NCBI GenBank assembly: GCA_005797835.1
Contig: SYKG01000009.1
Location: 1 to 36,676 of the forward strand
DNA length: 36,676 nucleotides
Origin: Methylotenera sp.
GTDB taxonomy: Bacteria; Pseudomonadota; Gammaproteobacteria; Burkholderiales; Methylophilaceae
Direction of reading: 5' to 3'
The stretch's first letter is position 1. Each line of letters starts with the position of its first letter. The notes under the pieces are model-generated. The model was given only the letters and a program-made list of their open reading frames with translations. It did not search any database and was not told the origin of the DNA. Shown here piece by piece: positions 8,009-17,200 of this stretch. The position numbers and the translations under genes are program-made.

Positions 8009-8299
8009 TTATATAGGCTTTGAACATTCTAGGACGCCTACTAATTCATCTTTTAGAAATATCATCATGGCGCCGTTATCTCTTCTTATGTTGTAAGCAT
8101 AGTTTTGATTCCAGAATTTTATTTCGTTATTATCAATTGATACTTTAGTTTGTGCTTTTTTGTTTGAGATAACTGATTGCTTAATTTCATCAAATTGAAT
8201 GGTGAGTGACCCCCCATCAATTGCAGTACAAAAAGTAGTCTTTTCTTCTGCTTGTAAATTAAAATTTATAAGTAACAATATGAGAAGGTTAAATTTCAT
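8009..8299 (-). CDS. Small secreted protein, unknown function
   Basis: A 96-residue protein with a signal peptide (about residues 1-17, MKFNLLILLLINFNLQA, then EEKTTF). The mature part is short and beta-rich in appearance, with one Cys near each end (TFCTAIDGG and GVLECSKPI) that could form a disulfide. Its layout resembles small periplasmic beta-barrel proteins of the MliC type, but I cannot assign a family. It is on the minus strand after the Cys-rich mini-protein gene (65 bases apart) and directly downstream of, but opposite to, tRNA-Gly. Confidence 0.65.
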   Translation of the reverse strand: MKFNLLILLLINFNLQAEEKTTFCTAIDGGSLTIQFDEIKQSVISNKKAQTKVSIDNNEIKFWNQNYAYNIRRDNGAMMIFLKDELVGVLECSKPI

Positions 8300-8364
8300 T
8301 TTTTATATGTCATTATAAACCACTCATCTATATATGATATTTGAATAGCACTTATGAATATTTT

Positions 8365-8526
8365 CTACTTGTTTTTCTTAGTAGGTTTAGTTTCAACGAT
8401 TGGGGGTTTTGACGGGCTTGGCTGAGAGGACATTAATTTATCACCATTCCATTTTTGGCCGCACCAACAAACACCTTGCGCATTGATAATACAAGCACCA
8501 GATCCACAACATCTTTTGTCGTCCAT
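8365..8526 (-). CDS. Cys-rich mini-protein (CCGSGxCIINxxGxCWCG type), unknown function
   Basis: I chose the internal ATG at 8526 because AGGA lies about 9 bases upstream and the conserved-looking part begins MDDKRCCGSGAC. The track's ATG at 8559 has no ribosome site and only adds MNTNRNVRNGK. The 53-residue protein has five Cys within 20 residues (CCGSGACIINAQGVCWCGQKW), a spacing that suggests metal or Fe-S binding or a tight disulfide knot. A Pro/Lys-rich tail (PSPSKPPIVETKPTKK) follows. There is no signal peptide, so it is presumably cytosolic. I have an impression of similar small proteins in other betaproteobacteria but know no function. It is divergent from the photolyase gene. Confidence 0.65.
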   Translation of the reverse strand: MDDKRCCGSGACIINAQGVCWCGQKWNGDKLMSSQPSPSKPPIVETKPTKKNK

Positions 8527-8632
8527 TTTACCATTCCTAACATTTCGATTAGTATTCATAATTTACTATGAGATCTTAATATTCTTTAAATATGCCGTCA
8601 AACCTTAACTTAAAATGAAGTAAAAAAATTAA

Positions 8633-9916
8633 ATGGCAAATATAACTATTTATTGGTTTAGAAACGACTTAAGGTTTGAAGATAACCCAGCTTTTTTAAA
8701 AGCATCCTTGGAAAGTGATGTTCTATTACCTATATTTTGCCATCGAAAAGAAGAATTGATTGATAACAATTATTCAAGGATAGGTGTTCATAGGAAAATA
8801 TTTTTAAGGCAAACATTAAATAAACTGAAATTAAAGCTCAAGACTATGAACTCAGACCTCTTAGAAGTTCACGGTGAAGTATCTGAGCAATTCAAAAAAA
8901 TAGCTGAAGAAATTCATGCCACAAAAATCATTTTTGAAAAAATTATAGCGCCTGAGGAATTAGAAGAAGAAGCCGAAGTTCGTGATTTAGGTATTCATGT
9001 TGAAACATTTTGGCAATCATCGATGTTTGATCCATCGCAACTTCCATTCGAAGTAGAAAATATGCCAGATATTTTCACAGAATTTAGAAAATGTATTGAA
9101 TTAAACAATACAGAAATCAAAGAACCAATACCCTCCCCAACGAGACTTCCGAGCCTTCCAAATAAAAATTTAAATTTTAATTCTCAAACTGATTTTTCGA
9201 TGCTTTCGCAATATAAATATTCTTCTTTTCCATACTTAGAAAGTTTATTTTTTGGCGGAGAACAAACTGCTTTAACTCATCTTGATAATTATTTACTGAA
9301 AAAATTACCACACACTTATAAAGCGACACGAAATCAACTTTTTGGTATTCAATTCTCCACTAAATTTTCACCTTGGCTCTCACTAGGTTGTATATCTGCA
9401 AGATATATTGCATTTAAAATTAAAGAATTTGAAAATGAATTTGGTGCAAATGAAAGTTCTTATTGGATATGGTTTGAACTTTTGTGGCGAGATTACTTTA
9501 GGTTCATTCATTTTAAATATGGAAAAAATCTTTATAAAAAAAATGGGCTAAACAAAAATCCGGTAATAATTAACCATAATGATAAAAAATTTAATAATTG
9601 GGTTCAGGCTGAAACAGGTAATCCATTAATTGATGCTGGTATGAGAGAACTATCATTGACTGGCTACTTGTCAAATAGAATCCGACAAATTGTGGCGAGC
9701 TATTTAATTTATGATTTAAATTGTGATTGGAGAAAAGGGGCGCAATGGTTTGAGTCTCAACTGATTGATTATGACGTATATAGCAATCAAGGCAATTGGC
9801 TTTATATTGCAGGGAATGGAACTGATCCTAGAGGTGGGAGAAAATTTAATACAGAAAAACAGGACCTAGAATATGATCCAAGAAATCTTTACAAGAAATT
9901 GTGGCAAAAAGATTGA
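8633..9916 (+). CDS. Cryptochrome-DASH family photolyase
   Basis: An FAD flavoprotein of the photolyase/cryptochrome family; DASH members repair UV-induced cyclobutane dimers, mainly in single-stranded or looped DNA. The 427-residue protein has the N-terminal antenna-binding Rossmann domain (starting ITIYWFRNDLRFEDNPA). A linker follows with the DASH-type PDIFTEFRK and SPTRLPSLP. The C-terminal FAD domain contains GGEQTALTHL (208-217), TRNQLFGIQFSTKFSPWLSLGCIS, GANESSYWIWFELLWRDYFRF (271-291) and NQGNWLYIAGNGTDPRGGRKFN. The GGE, KFSPWL and ANES..W.FELLWRDYFRF motifs favour DASH over class I CPD photolyase. The protein looks complete and ends soon after the FNxxKQ motif. The nuclease gene follows 41 bases downstream. 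Confidence 0.92.
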   Translation: MANITIYWFRNDLRFEDNPAFLKASLESDVLLPIFCHRKEELIDNNYSRIGVHRKIFLRQTLNKLKLKLKTMNSDLLEVHGEVSEQFKKIAEEIHATKIIFEKIIAPEELEEEAEVRDLGIHVETFWQSSMFDPSQLPFEVENMPDIFTEFRKCIELNNTEIKEPIPSPTRLPSLPNKNLNFNSQTDFSMLSQYKYSSFPYLESLFFGGEQTALTHLDNYLLKKLPHTYKATRNQLFGIQFSTKFSPWLSLGCISARYIAFKIKEFENEFGANESSYWIWFELLWRDYFRFIHFKYGKNLYKKNGLNKNPVIINHNDKKFNNWVQAETGNPLIDAGMRELSLTGYLSNRIRQIVASYLIYDLNCDWRKGAQWFESQLIDYDVYSNQGNWLYIAGNGTDPRGGRKFNTEKQDLEYDPRNLYKKLWQKD

Positions 9917-9941
9917 TGACGTTAAAAAAAGATGTAGAGAG

Positions 9942-9947
9942 TATAAT
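9942..9947 (+). promoter_or_regulatory. Candidate -10 box for the nuclease gene, possibly leaderless
   Basis: A perfect TATAAT ends 10 bases before the chosen ATG at 9958. If it is used, transcription would begin within a few bases of the start codon. No clear -35 is visible and no Shine-Dalgarno precedes the ATG. Confidence 0.35.
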
Positions 9948-9957
9948 AATTTTATAT

Positions 9958-10440
9958 ATGAGGTATTTCTTTTTAATTTTTCTACTAATTTTTTCACTTT
10001 TTTCTTGTGCTGAAGAATTGGTTGGTAAAGTAGTTAAAGTTTCAGATGGTGACACGATAACAATACGTGATCAAAATAATCAAAAGTATAAAATTCGAAT
10101 GATGGGTATTGATGCGCCAGAGAGCCATCAAACTTTTGGCGATATCTCAGCTCAATCATTGATTGAATTAGTCTTTGATAAAGAAGTTGTTGTTCACTGG
10201 GACAAGCGAGATAAGTACTATCGTATTCTTGGAAAAGTAATAGTTGATGGCAAGGATGTCAACTATGAACAGCTTAAAAGAGGTTTAGCTTGGTATTATA
10301 AACAATATGAAAAAGATTTAAGTATTGATGATCGTGAAAAGTATACTGAAGCTGAAGTGCTAGCAAAAAATTACAATGAAGGTTTATGGTCGGATCCAAA
10401 ATCTATTCCTCCATGGATATTTAGACATCAAAAAAAATAA
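9958..10440 (+). CDS. Secreted thermonuclease-like nuclease (SNase family)
   Basis: A staphylococcal-nuclease-type Ca2+-dependent endonuclease. I start at the internal ATG (9958) because it begins a signal peptide, MRYFFLIFLLIFSLFSCAEE; the track start at 9901 only adds residues overlapping the photolyase gene. The 160-residue protein shows the full active site: VSDGDTITI (Asp32), IRMMGIDAPE (Arg47, Asp52, Glu55) and KYYRILGKVIVDG (Arg89), matching Asp21, Arg35, Asp40, Glu43 and Arg87 of the S. aureus enzyme. The C-terminal PPWIFRHQKK is typical. LFSC could be a weak lipobox, so it may be anchored or free in the periplasm. A role in scavenging nucleic acids is an inference. Confidence 0.9.
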   Translation: MRYFFLIFLLIFSLFSCAEELVGKVVKVSDGDTITIRDQNNQKYKIRMMGIDAPESHQTFGDISAQSLIELVFDKEVVVHWDKRDKYYRILGKVIVDGKDVNYEQLKRGLAWYYKQYEKDLSIDDREKYTEAEVLAKNYNEGLWSDPKSIPPWIFRHQKK

Positions 10441-10453
10441 TCAGATTAGTACG

Positions 10454-10846
10454 ATGAAATTGATATTATTTTTAATGGCAGTAGCAGTCCTAGTCGGATG
10501 TTCTTCAAGCGATATATCTTTATTATTGCACTGTGAGGGTAAGGTTTCTAATAATTCAGAATCCTATGAGAGCTCCATTAAAATTTTTCCTAAAAACTAT
10601 TATTTTATATTTAGGCGATTACAAGGAGATGCTTATAGCAATGTGAAATGTATCTTCTCTTCAGGGGAGATTTCTTGCAAGGGGTTGGATTCACTCAACG
10701 ATTATTCACTTCTGATAAATCGGAATACAGGAAAGCTTGCCGAGCTATTAATCCATACCCACAGTACCTTAAACTATGAGGCGTTCTGCCGCAAGGAACT
10801 GAAAAGCTTTGAGAAACAAATTACGAATCAATCAGAAAAGTTTTAA
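10454..10846 (+). CDS. Small lipoprotein, unknown function
   Basis: The track ORF starts at 10376 inside the nuclease gene. The sensible start is the ATG at 10454, giving 130 residues with a lipoprotein signal MKLILFLMAVAVLVGCSSSD and lipobox VGC (Cys16). The mature part is predicted to be mostly beta, with several Cys (LLHCEG, NVKCIFSSGEISCKG, EAFCRKE) that could pair in the periplasm. I recognise no family. It lies 13 bases after the nuclease stop, so probably in the same transcript, and ends 3 bases before the convergent TspO-like gene. Confidence 0.72.
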   Translation: MKLILFLMAVAVLVGCSSSDISLLLHCEGKVSNNSESYESSIKIFPKNYYFIFRRLQGDAYSNVKCIFSSGEISCKGLDSLNDYSLLINRNTGKLAELLIHTHSTLNYEAFCRKELKSFEKQITNQSEKF

Positions 10847-10849
10847 TAC

Positions 10850-11320
10850 TTAAATAATTTTTGAGGTTGCAAAGGTTGCAAACATCACCCATATTGCGAC
10901 CGCTAAAATTAAATTAGAGCCCAAACTAGTTAGTGAGCAAATTTTTCCGGCGATATAAGCGGCATATGCGATTGTAAATAAATTACCGATGAGCTGAATG
11001 ATGTCATTTGTAAACCCCACACTATATAAGGGGTAGGCAACACAATTTAAGAATAGTATGGGGATTAAAAATAAGATTGCTTGATCACGTGTCTTTTTGA
11101 CTAATAGCCAGTATGTGTATGTCATAAATCCGATGAGTACTGTCCAAATCAGTCCAATCATCCATGAGGGGGGTAGTAAAGGATATTCTGCTTTCACTGG
11201 ATTGGTGAAAGACTGATTGATATTGAATGTAAAAAGAATGCCATTAATTAAAGTAGTAATAGAAAGTGTGATCAAAAAAAGCTTAATAAGCCCCTGTCGA
11301 TTTGGTTTGATATTGATCAT
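10850..11320 (-). CDS. TspO/MBR-like integral membrane protein
   Basis: A 156-residue protein with about five transmembrane helices (roughly residues 11-33, 53-73, 80-98, 108-126 and 134-152), matching the size and topology of the tryptophan-rich sensory protein/peripheral benzodiazepine receptor family. The most telling piece is LPPSWMIGLIWTVLIGFM (about 49-66), close to the family's PPxWxFxxxWTxLYxLMG motif; IWVMFATFAT near the end resembles the terminal WVxFAxxLN. Trp content is low and other family residues are missing, so it is divergent. TspO proteins bind tetrapyrroles and modulate light, oxygen or stress responses. A strong AAGGAG site supports the start. The assignment is moderate. 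Confidence 0.62.
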   Translation of the reverse strand: MINIKPNRQGLIKLFLITLSITTLINGILFTFNINQSFTNPVKAEYPLLPPSWMIGLIWTVLIGFMTYTYWLLVKKTRDQAILFLIPILFLNCVAYPLYSVGFTNDIIQLIGNLFTIAYAAYIAGKICSLTSLGSNLILAVAIWVMFATFATSKII

Positions 11321-11328
11321 GTTGAAAT

Positions 11329-11334
11329 CTCCTT
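11329..11334 (-). promoter_or_regulatory. Strong Shine-Dalgarno (AAGGAG) of the TspO-like gene
   Basis: AAGGAG on the minus strand, 8 bases before the ATG at 11320. Most genes here have weak or no such site, so efficient translation is likely. Confidence 0.7.
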
Positions 11335-11421
11335 TTAAAAATAAATTGAGTAGTTAAACTTTTATCCCTTTAAACAACTCATAATACTATTGAAAACTTT
11401 AAGTGTTATGAGATTTAAATC

Positions 11422-12261
11422 ATGAAAAAAAATCCCCCTTGTGTGATGACTTTCTCAGCTACAGACCCGACCGGTGGTGCCGGATTACAAGCAGATGTGT
11501 TAACTCTAGCAAGCCTTGGTTGCCACCCCTTGTCAGTTGCAACTGCAATTACAGTTCAGGATACATCGGGGATTGAGAGTATGATGGCTTTCGATTCAGA
11601 TTGGGTGAATGATCAAGCGCGAGCTCTCTTAGAAGATATGCAAGTCGACGCATTCAAACTTGGATTACTTGGCAATGTAGAAACCATTGCAGCCGTTGCA
11701 GAAATTGTTGCGGATTATCCTAGTGTTCCTCTGATCATTGATCCTGTTTTGGCATCTGGACGCGGGGATGCACTTGTGACCTCTGAAATGATCAATGCGA
11801 TGTCAGATTTATTATTTTCTCAGGCCACTATAATTACCCCAAATAGTATTGAAGCTCGACGCTTGGCTTTCAAGGACACAGATGATTTTGGAGAGTCGTC
11901 TTTAGATGAATGCGCTGAACGACTCACTAATAACGGATGCCAATTGGTTTTAATTACAGGTACGCATGAAGTCACGACTGAAGTGATTAACACTTTATAT
12001 AATGAGCATGGAAAAGTGAAAAGTTATAACTGGGAGCGATTAGCAGGAAGTTACCATGGCTCAGGTTGTACATTAGCATCTGCGATTGCGGGATGCATAG
12101 CATTAGGTTCTTCCCTAGAAGAAGCGATTCAAGAAGGCCAGCGTTTTGCTTGGCAATCACTCAGGCATGGTTTTAAACCTGGGATGGGGCAATATCTTCC
12201 AGATCGATTGTTTTGGGCTCATAACGACGAATTGGAATATGCGCGATTCATCCATCATTAA
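11422..12261 (+). CDS. thiD: Hydroxymethylpyrimidine/phosphomethylpyrimidine kinase
   Basis: Phosphorylates HMP and then HMP-phosphate to HMP-pyrophosphate, the pyrimidine half of thiamine. The 279-residue ribokinase-fold protein starts with the substrate motif FSATDPTGGAGLQADV. It has IIDPVLASGRGD, the anion-hole region GSYHGSGCTLASAIAGC with Cys216, and VLITGTHE. It overlaps thiE by 23 bases. The 101-base upstream gap contains no TPP riboswitch that I can recognise, so thiamine feedback is not obvious here. A TTGAAA at 11390 has no matching -10 at normal spacing. It is the first gene of thiD-thiE-hemL. Confidence 0.95.
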   Translation: MKKNPPCVMTFSATDPTGGAGLQADVLTLASLGCHPLSVATAITVQDTSGIESMMAFDSDWVNDQARALLEDMQVDAFKLGLLGNVETIAAVAEIVADYPSVPLIIDPVLASGRGDALVTSEMINAMSDLLFSQATIITPNSIEARRLAFKDTDDFGESSLDECAERLTNNGCQLVLITGTHEVTTEVINTLYNEHGKVKSYNWERLAGSYHGSGCTLASAIAGCIALGSSLEEAIQEGQRFAWQSLRHGFKPGMGQYLPDRLFWAHNDELEYARFIHH

Positions 12262-12865
12262 GGGTTTATATGCCATCACCCCCGACATGATGGATCTAGA
12301 AACCTTGTTAGAAAAGACGCAATTAGCGATTGAAGGTGGGGCGTCTATGCTGCAATATCGCAGTAAAATTCAAGATCGTGACGTTAAAATGCAACAATGT
12401 GAAGCTATTTTACTTCTTTGTCGAGAGTATGGTATTCCATGCATTGTAAATGATGATGTGGATATGTGTCGTGTTTTAAGTGCAGATGGCGTACATTTAG
12501 GAGCAAAAGACGACAAGATAGACGAAGTTAGGCATATTTTAGGGGAGAATGCCATCATTGGGAGCTCATGCTATAACCAATTAGAGCGCGCAAAATTAGC
12601 CCATTCATTAGGCGCAAATTACATCGCTTTAGGGACAATTTTTCCGACACCTACCAAACCCTATGCACCTATAGCGTCGCTTGCATTTTTAAGACAAGTC
12701 AAAGCGGAGGTCAAGCTCCCAATTGTTGCAATTGGAGGCTTGAACCTGAATAATGCTCAAGAGGTTATTGAGACAGGGATCGACGCAATCGCTGTCATTA
12801 CAAGTCTTTTTGATGCCAAATCAATTAAGGAAACAGCAGAGACATTTACCCATATGTTTCACTGA
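12239..12865 (+). CDS. thiE: Thiamine-phosphate synthase
   Basis: Joins HMP-pyrophosphate and thiazole phosphate into thiamine monophosphate, using the product of the preceding thiD. I start at the ATG at 12239 (MRDSSIIKGLYAIT); this gives the usual length of 208 residues, whereas the track start (12146) adds 31 residues read out of frame from thiD. TIM-barrel motifs are visible: AIEGGASMLQYRSK, IVNDDVDMCRVLSADGVHLGAKD, IIGSSCYNQLE, ALGTIFPTPTKP and VAIGGLNLNN. The 23-base overlap with thiD suggests translational coupling, and hemL starts 6 bases after the stop. Confidence 0.95.
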   Translation: MRDSSIIKGLYAITPDMMDLETLLEKTQLAIEGGASMLQYRSKIQDRDVKMQQCEAILLLCREYGIPCIVNDDVDMCRVLSADGVHLGAKDDKIDEVRHILGENAIIGSSCYNQLERAKLAHSLGANYIALGTIFPTPTKPYAPIASLAFLRQVKAEVKLPIVAIGGLNLNNAQEVIETGIDAIAVITSLFDAKSIKETAETFTHMFH

Positions 12866-12871
12866 CAAGTT

Positions 12872-14152
12872 ATGAACCAAAATAAAATATTGTTTGAACG
12901 TTCACAAAAAGTGATTCCAGGTGGTGTCAATTCACCCGTGCGTGCTTTTAAGTCTGTGGGGGGTACGCCCATTTTTTTTAAAAAAGGTTTAGGCAGTAGG
13001 CTTTGGGATGAAGAAGGTCGCGAATATATCGACTACATTAACTCCTGGGGACCGATGATACTGGGGCATGCCCATCCAGAAGTTCTCAAGGCGGTTCAAA
13101 GTGCTTCATTTGATAGCTTGTCTTTTGGAGCACCTACTGCTCGTGAACTTGAAATGGCAGAGGTTCTTGTAAAACTGGTTCCAAGTATTGAGCAGGTGCG
13201 TTTGGTAAGTTCAGGCACCGAAGCGACGATGAGCGCTATTCGGGTGGCAAGAGGATTCACAAAGCGCGATACCTTAGTGAAATTTGAAGGTTGTTACCAC
13301 GGCCATGCGGATGCATTATTGGTTAAAGCAGGTTCTGGTCTTCTCACATTTGGTGAGCCAAGTTCAGCAGGAGTCCCTGCGGATGTTGCGAAACACACCC
13401 TCACTCTGCCCTATAACGATGAGGAAGCTTTAAATGCACTTTTTAAGGAAAAGGGTGACACCCTTGCTGCAGTCATTATTGAGCCTGTGGTGGGCAATAT
13501 GAACCTCATCATTCCCCATATGAGTTTCTTAAAAATGCTTCGAGAGCTTTGCACAAAACATGGTGCAGTGTTGATTTTTGATGAAGTAATGACAGGGTTC
13601 AGAGTGGCTTTGGGTGGTGCCCAATCTCTTTATGGTGTGATCCCTGATTTGACAACACTTGGTAAAGTGATTGGAGGGGGACTTCCAGTGGGCGCCTTTG
13701 GTGGGCGACGCGATATCATGCAATGCTTAGCGCCAATCGGCCCTGTCTATCAAGCGGGCACTTTATCAGGGAATCCTGCAGCGGTTGCCGCAGGGCTTGC
13801 AACGCTAAAGTTAGTCCAAGCCCCTCATTTTTATGAAGAGCTAACTGCAAAAACTAAATTACTCGTAGAGGGTTTAATGAAAGCTGCACATACTTTCAAT
13901 ATTAAATTTAGTGCGCAATCTGTGGGAGGAATGTTTGGTCTTTACTTCAGTGAAAAAGCACCTTCCAGTTTTGATGAAATCATGAAAAGTAATCGAGAAG
14001 CTTTTAATCAATTTTTCCACCACATGCTCACTTCAGGTTTTTATTTTGGCCCCTCTGCCTTTGAAGCGGGCTTTGTTTCTCACGCGCATTCAGATGAAGA
14101 TATTCGTCGCACCGTTGCAGCTGCACAAGCCTTTTTTCAAGTCCTTAAATAA
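12872..14152 (+). CDS. hemL: Glutamate-1-semialdehyde 2,1-aminomutase
   Basis: A PLP enzyme converting glutamate-1-semialdehyde to 5-aminolevulinate, the committed precursor for heme in the C5 pathway. The 426-residue length is normal. The start [26 protein letters not shown] is canonical. [28 protein letters not shown] and [10 protein letters not shown] form the cofactor site, with the PLP lysine at Lys265 in [17 protein letters not shown]. It is the third gene of the thiD-thiE-hemL unit. HemE, further downstream in the same direction, acts later in the same pathway. After hemL a new promoter-like element precedes gltB. Confidence 0.97.
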   Translation: MNQNKILFERSQKVIPGGVNSPVRAFKSVGGTPIFFKKGLGSRLWDEEGREYIDYINSWGPMILGHAHPEVLKAVQSASFDSLSFGAPTARELEMAEVLVKLVPSIEQVRLVSSGTEATMSAIRVARGFTKRDTLVKFEGCYHGHADALLVKAGSGLLTFGEPSSAGVPADVAKHTLTLPYNDEEALNALFKEKGDTLAAVIIEPVVGNMNLIIPHMSFLKMLRELCTKHGAVLIFDEVMTGFRVALGGAQSLYGVIPDLTTLGKVIGGGLPVGAFGGRRDIMQCLAPIGPVYQAGTLSGNPAAVAAGLATLKLVQAPHFYEELTAKTKLLVEGLMKAAHTFNIKFSAQSVGGMFGLYFSEKAPSSFDEIMKSNREAFNQFFHHMLTSGFYFGPSAFEAGFVSHAHSDEDIRRTVAAAQAFFQVLK

Positions 14153-14164
14153 GCGCAATAGGTG

Positions 14165-14193
14165 TTGAATTACAAGACGTTAGGCTTTATGAT
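14165..14193 (+). promoter_or_regulatory. Promoter of gltBD (TTGAAT-N17-TATGAT)
   Basis: TTGAAT at 14165-14170 and TATGAT at 14188-14193 are separated by exactly 17 bases, a good sigma-70-type match. It lies in the 65-base hemL-gltB gap and predicts a start near 14200. It is the best promoter seen in the window. Confidence 0.6.
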
Positions 14194-14217
14194 CAAGGGT
14201 TCCGTTTAATCTTTTTA

Positions 14218-17200
14218 ATGCAGTGTATGACTCAATTCGCAAGACCTGAGCAACAAGGTCTCTACAACCCTAAAAATGAACACGACGCTTGTGGTGTTGG
14301 TTTTGTTGCTAATATTCTCGGTAAGAAAAGCCACATGATTGTGGCACAAGGCCTAGAAATTCTCAATAATCTAACGCATCGTGGAGCGACGGGCTATGAT
14401 CCTAAATTAGGAGATGGGGCTGGGATCCTCATTCAGATGCCTGATGAGCTTATTCGTAATGAAGCAAAAAAATTGGTCATCGAGTTACCCTCAATGGGGC
14501 AATATGCTTGTGGGCTTATTTTCTTTCCTCAGTCATCTGATTCTCGTCTTCGATGTGAAAAAATTATTAGCGATATCATTAAAGAAGAAGGGCAAACTTT
14601 TTTAGCTTGGCGAGAAGTACCTACAAATCCGGCAAATATTGCAAAGGCAGCGAAAGCTCTTGAGCCTCATATTAAGCAAGTGATCATCGGGCAAGGAGCT
14701 CACATCAAAGACCAAAATCACTTTGAGCGAAAACTTTTTGTGATTCGCAAACGGATTGAGCACAGCATTAAAAAATTAGAGCTTAACGATCCTGCACAAT
14801 TTTATATTCCATCTCTTTCAAGTCGAACCCTTGTTTATAAAGGCATGCTTCTTGCGAATGAGGTCAGTACTTATTATCCAGATTTAAAAGACCCACGCAT
14901 GACATCAGCGCTTGCGCTTGTTCATCAACGTTTTTCAACCAATACTTTTCCAGCTTGGGATTTAGCCCATCCATTTAGAATGATTGCTCACAATGGTGAA
15001 ATCAATACAGTGCAGGGTAATGTGAATTGGATGCGCGCTCGTCACGAGAGTATGCAATCGTATTTGCTTGGAGATGATCTAGAAAAATTGTGGCCACTGA
15101 TAGCGGAAGGTCAATCTGATTCTGCTTGTTTTGATAATTGTTTAGAGTTACTTGTCGCAGGAGGCTATAGCTTGCCTCACGCGATGATGATGTTAATTCC
15201 TGAAGCATGGTCTGGTAATTCTTTGATGGATGAAGATCGGCGAGCATTCTATGAATACCATGCTGCATTGATGGAGCCCTGGGACGGTCCGGCAGCTGTT
15301 GCCTTTACAGATGGTCGTATGATCGGAGCAACACTAGACAGGAATGGCCTTCGCCCAGCACGGTATTTAATGACAGATGATGGTGTTGTCATGATGGCAT
15401 CTGAAATGGGTGTTTTAGCATTTCCTCAAGAAAAAATTATAAAGAAGTGGCGATTACAACCTGGGAAAATGCTACTTATCGATACGGAATTAGGCCGCAT
15501 CATTGATGATGAAGAAGTAAAAAAAGAATTAGCGACACACAGACCCTATCGCCAGTGGATTGATAGCTCAAGATATTTTTTAGGTGATTTGCCAAAAACT
15601 CATACAAAGCTCGAACTTAAAGCCTCACTTTTAGATACGCAACAAAGCTTTGGTTATACACAAGAAGATATTAAATTTATTTTACAGCCCATGGTTGTCA
15701 ATGGCGAAGAGAATGCTGGCTCGATGGGAAATGATGCAGCTCTGCCTGTGCTATCTAAAAAACCAAAAATTATTTACAACTATTTCAAACAATTATTCGC
15801 CCAAGTGACTAATCCACCAATTGATCCAATTCGTGAAGAGCTTGTGATGTCCCTTGTGACATTCATCGGGCCAAAACCAAATTTATTAGGTGTTAATGAA
15901 ATTAATCCAACACCGAGACTTGAGAGCGATCAACCTGTATTAACACTCGACAATCTAGAACAATTAAAAAATATTTCTAAGCATACCAAAGATGCGTATA
16001 AATCTCTCGTGCTCGACATTACCTATGATGTAAAAGGTCTCAAAAAAGTTGACGCATATGGCATAAAAAAAGCGATTGATACTCTTCGTGAAGATGCATA
16101 TAAAGCAGTGAAAGCAGGTTACAACATTCTTATTTTATCGGATCGTAATCAATCAAAAGATCGTATTGCGATTCCAGCACTTTTAGCCACTTCTGCAACT
16201 CACCAATATTTGGTCCAGGAAGGTTTACGAACTAATACCGGTCTTGTAGTGGATACTGGCTCAGCTCGCGAAGTTCATCACTTTGCGCTATTAGGTGGTT
16301 ATGGTGCTGAAGCGATTTGTCCTTGGTTAGCTTACGAATCCATGAATGCATTGACCTCTGATCATGAGTTAGCCAAAAAGAATTTTATAAAGTCGATAGG
16401 CAAAGGCCTTTATAAAGTGATGTCGAAGATGGGTATCTCAACTTTTCAATCTTATTGTGGGGCGCAAATTTTTGAAGCCATCGGACTTAATTTGCAATGT
16501 ATTCAGGAGTATTTTAAGGGAACGGGGACTCATATCGAAGGAATTGGTATTGAAGAAATTGCAGAAGAAACAATACGCATTCATCAATCTGCGTTTGGTT
16601 TGGATCCAGTGTTGCTGAATGCATTAGATGCGGGTGGTGAATATGCTTACCGAGTCCGGGGTGAAGAACATATGTGGACACCTGATTCGATTGCGAAGTT
16701 GCAACATGCCACAAGGACAAACCAATACAGCACCTATAAAGAATATGCCGCATTGATTAATGATCAGACAAAACGTCAAATGACATTACGTGGATTATTT
16801 AAATTAAAAATAAATGATCAAGCTCTTTCCTTGAATGAAATCGAACCCGCAAAAGAAATCGTCAAACGTTTTGTAACGGGTGCGATGTCATTAGGATCGA
16901 TATCAACAGAAGCACACACCACCTTAGCTATTGCAATGAATCGTATTGGAGGTAAATCAAATACTGGCGAAGGTGGTGAAGATGCAAAACGTTTCTTAAC
17001 GCTAGACAAAGATAATACGCTTGCCAATGTTATTGGTCTTAGCTTAATTGAAAGTGATATCAAACTAAAAAAAGGGGATTCACTTCGTTCACGAATTAAA
17101 CAGGTAGCCTCAGGTCGTTTTGGGGTGACAGCAGAATATTTAACTTCAGCTGATCAAATTCAAATCAAGATGGCACAAGGTGCAAAACCAGGAGAGGGCG

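Noticed and set aside
7922-11421. tRNA-Gly as an attachment site of an integrated element
   Set aside because: I saw no integrase gene and no direct repeat of the tRNA 3' end downstream by eye; only the gene content looks accessory.
12146-12238. Upstream extension of thiE, or a ThiD-ThiE fusion
   Set aside because: The two genes are in different frames, and the extension merely reads thiD out of frame; the ATG at 12239 gives the normal ThiE length.
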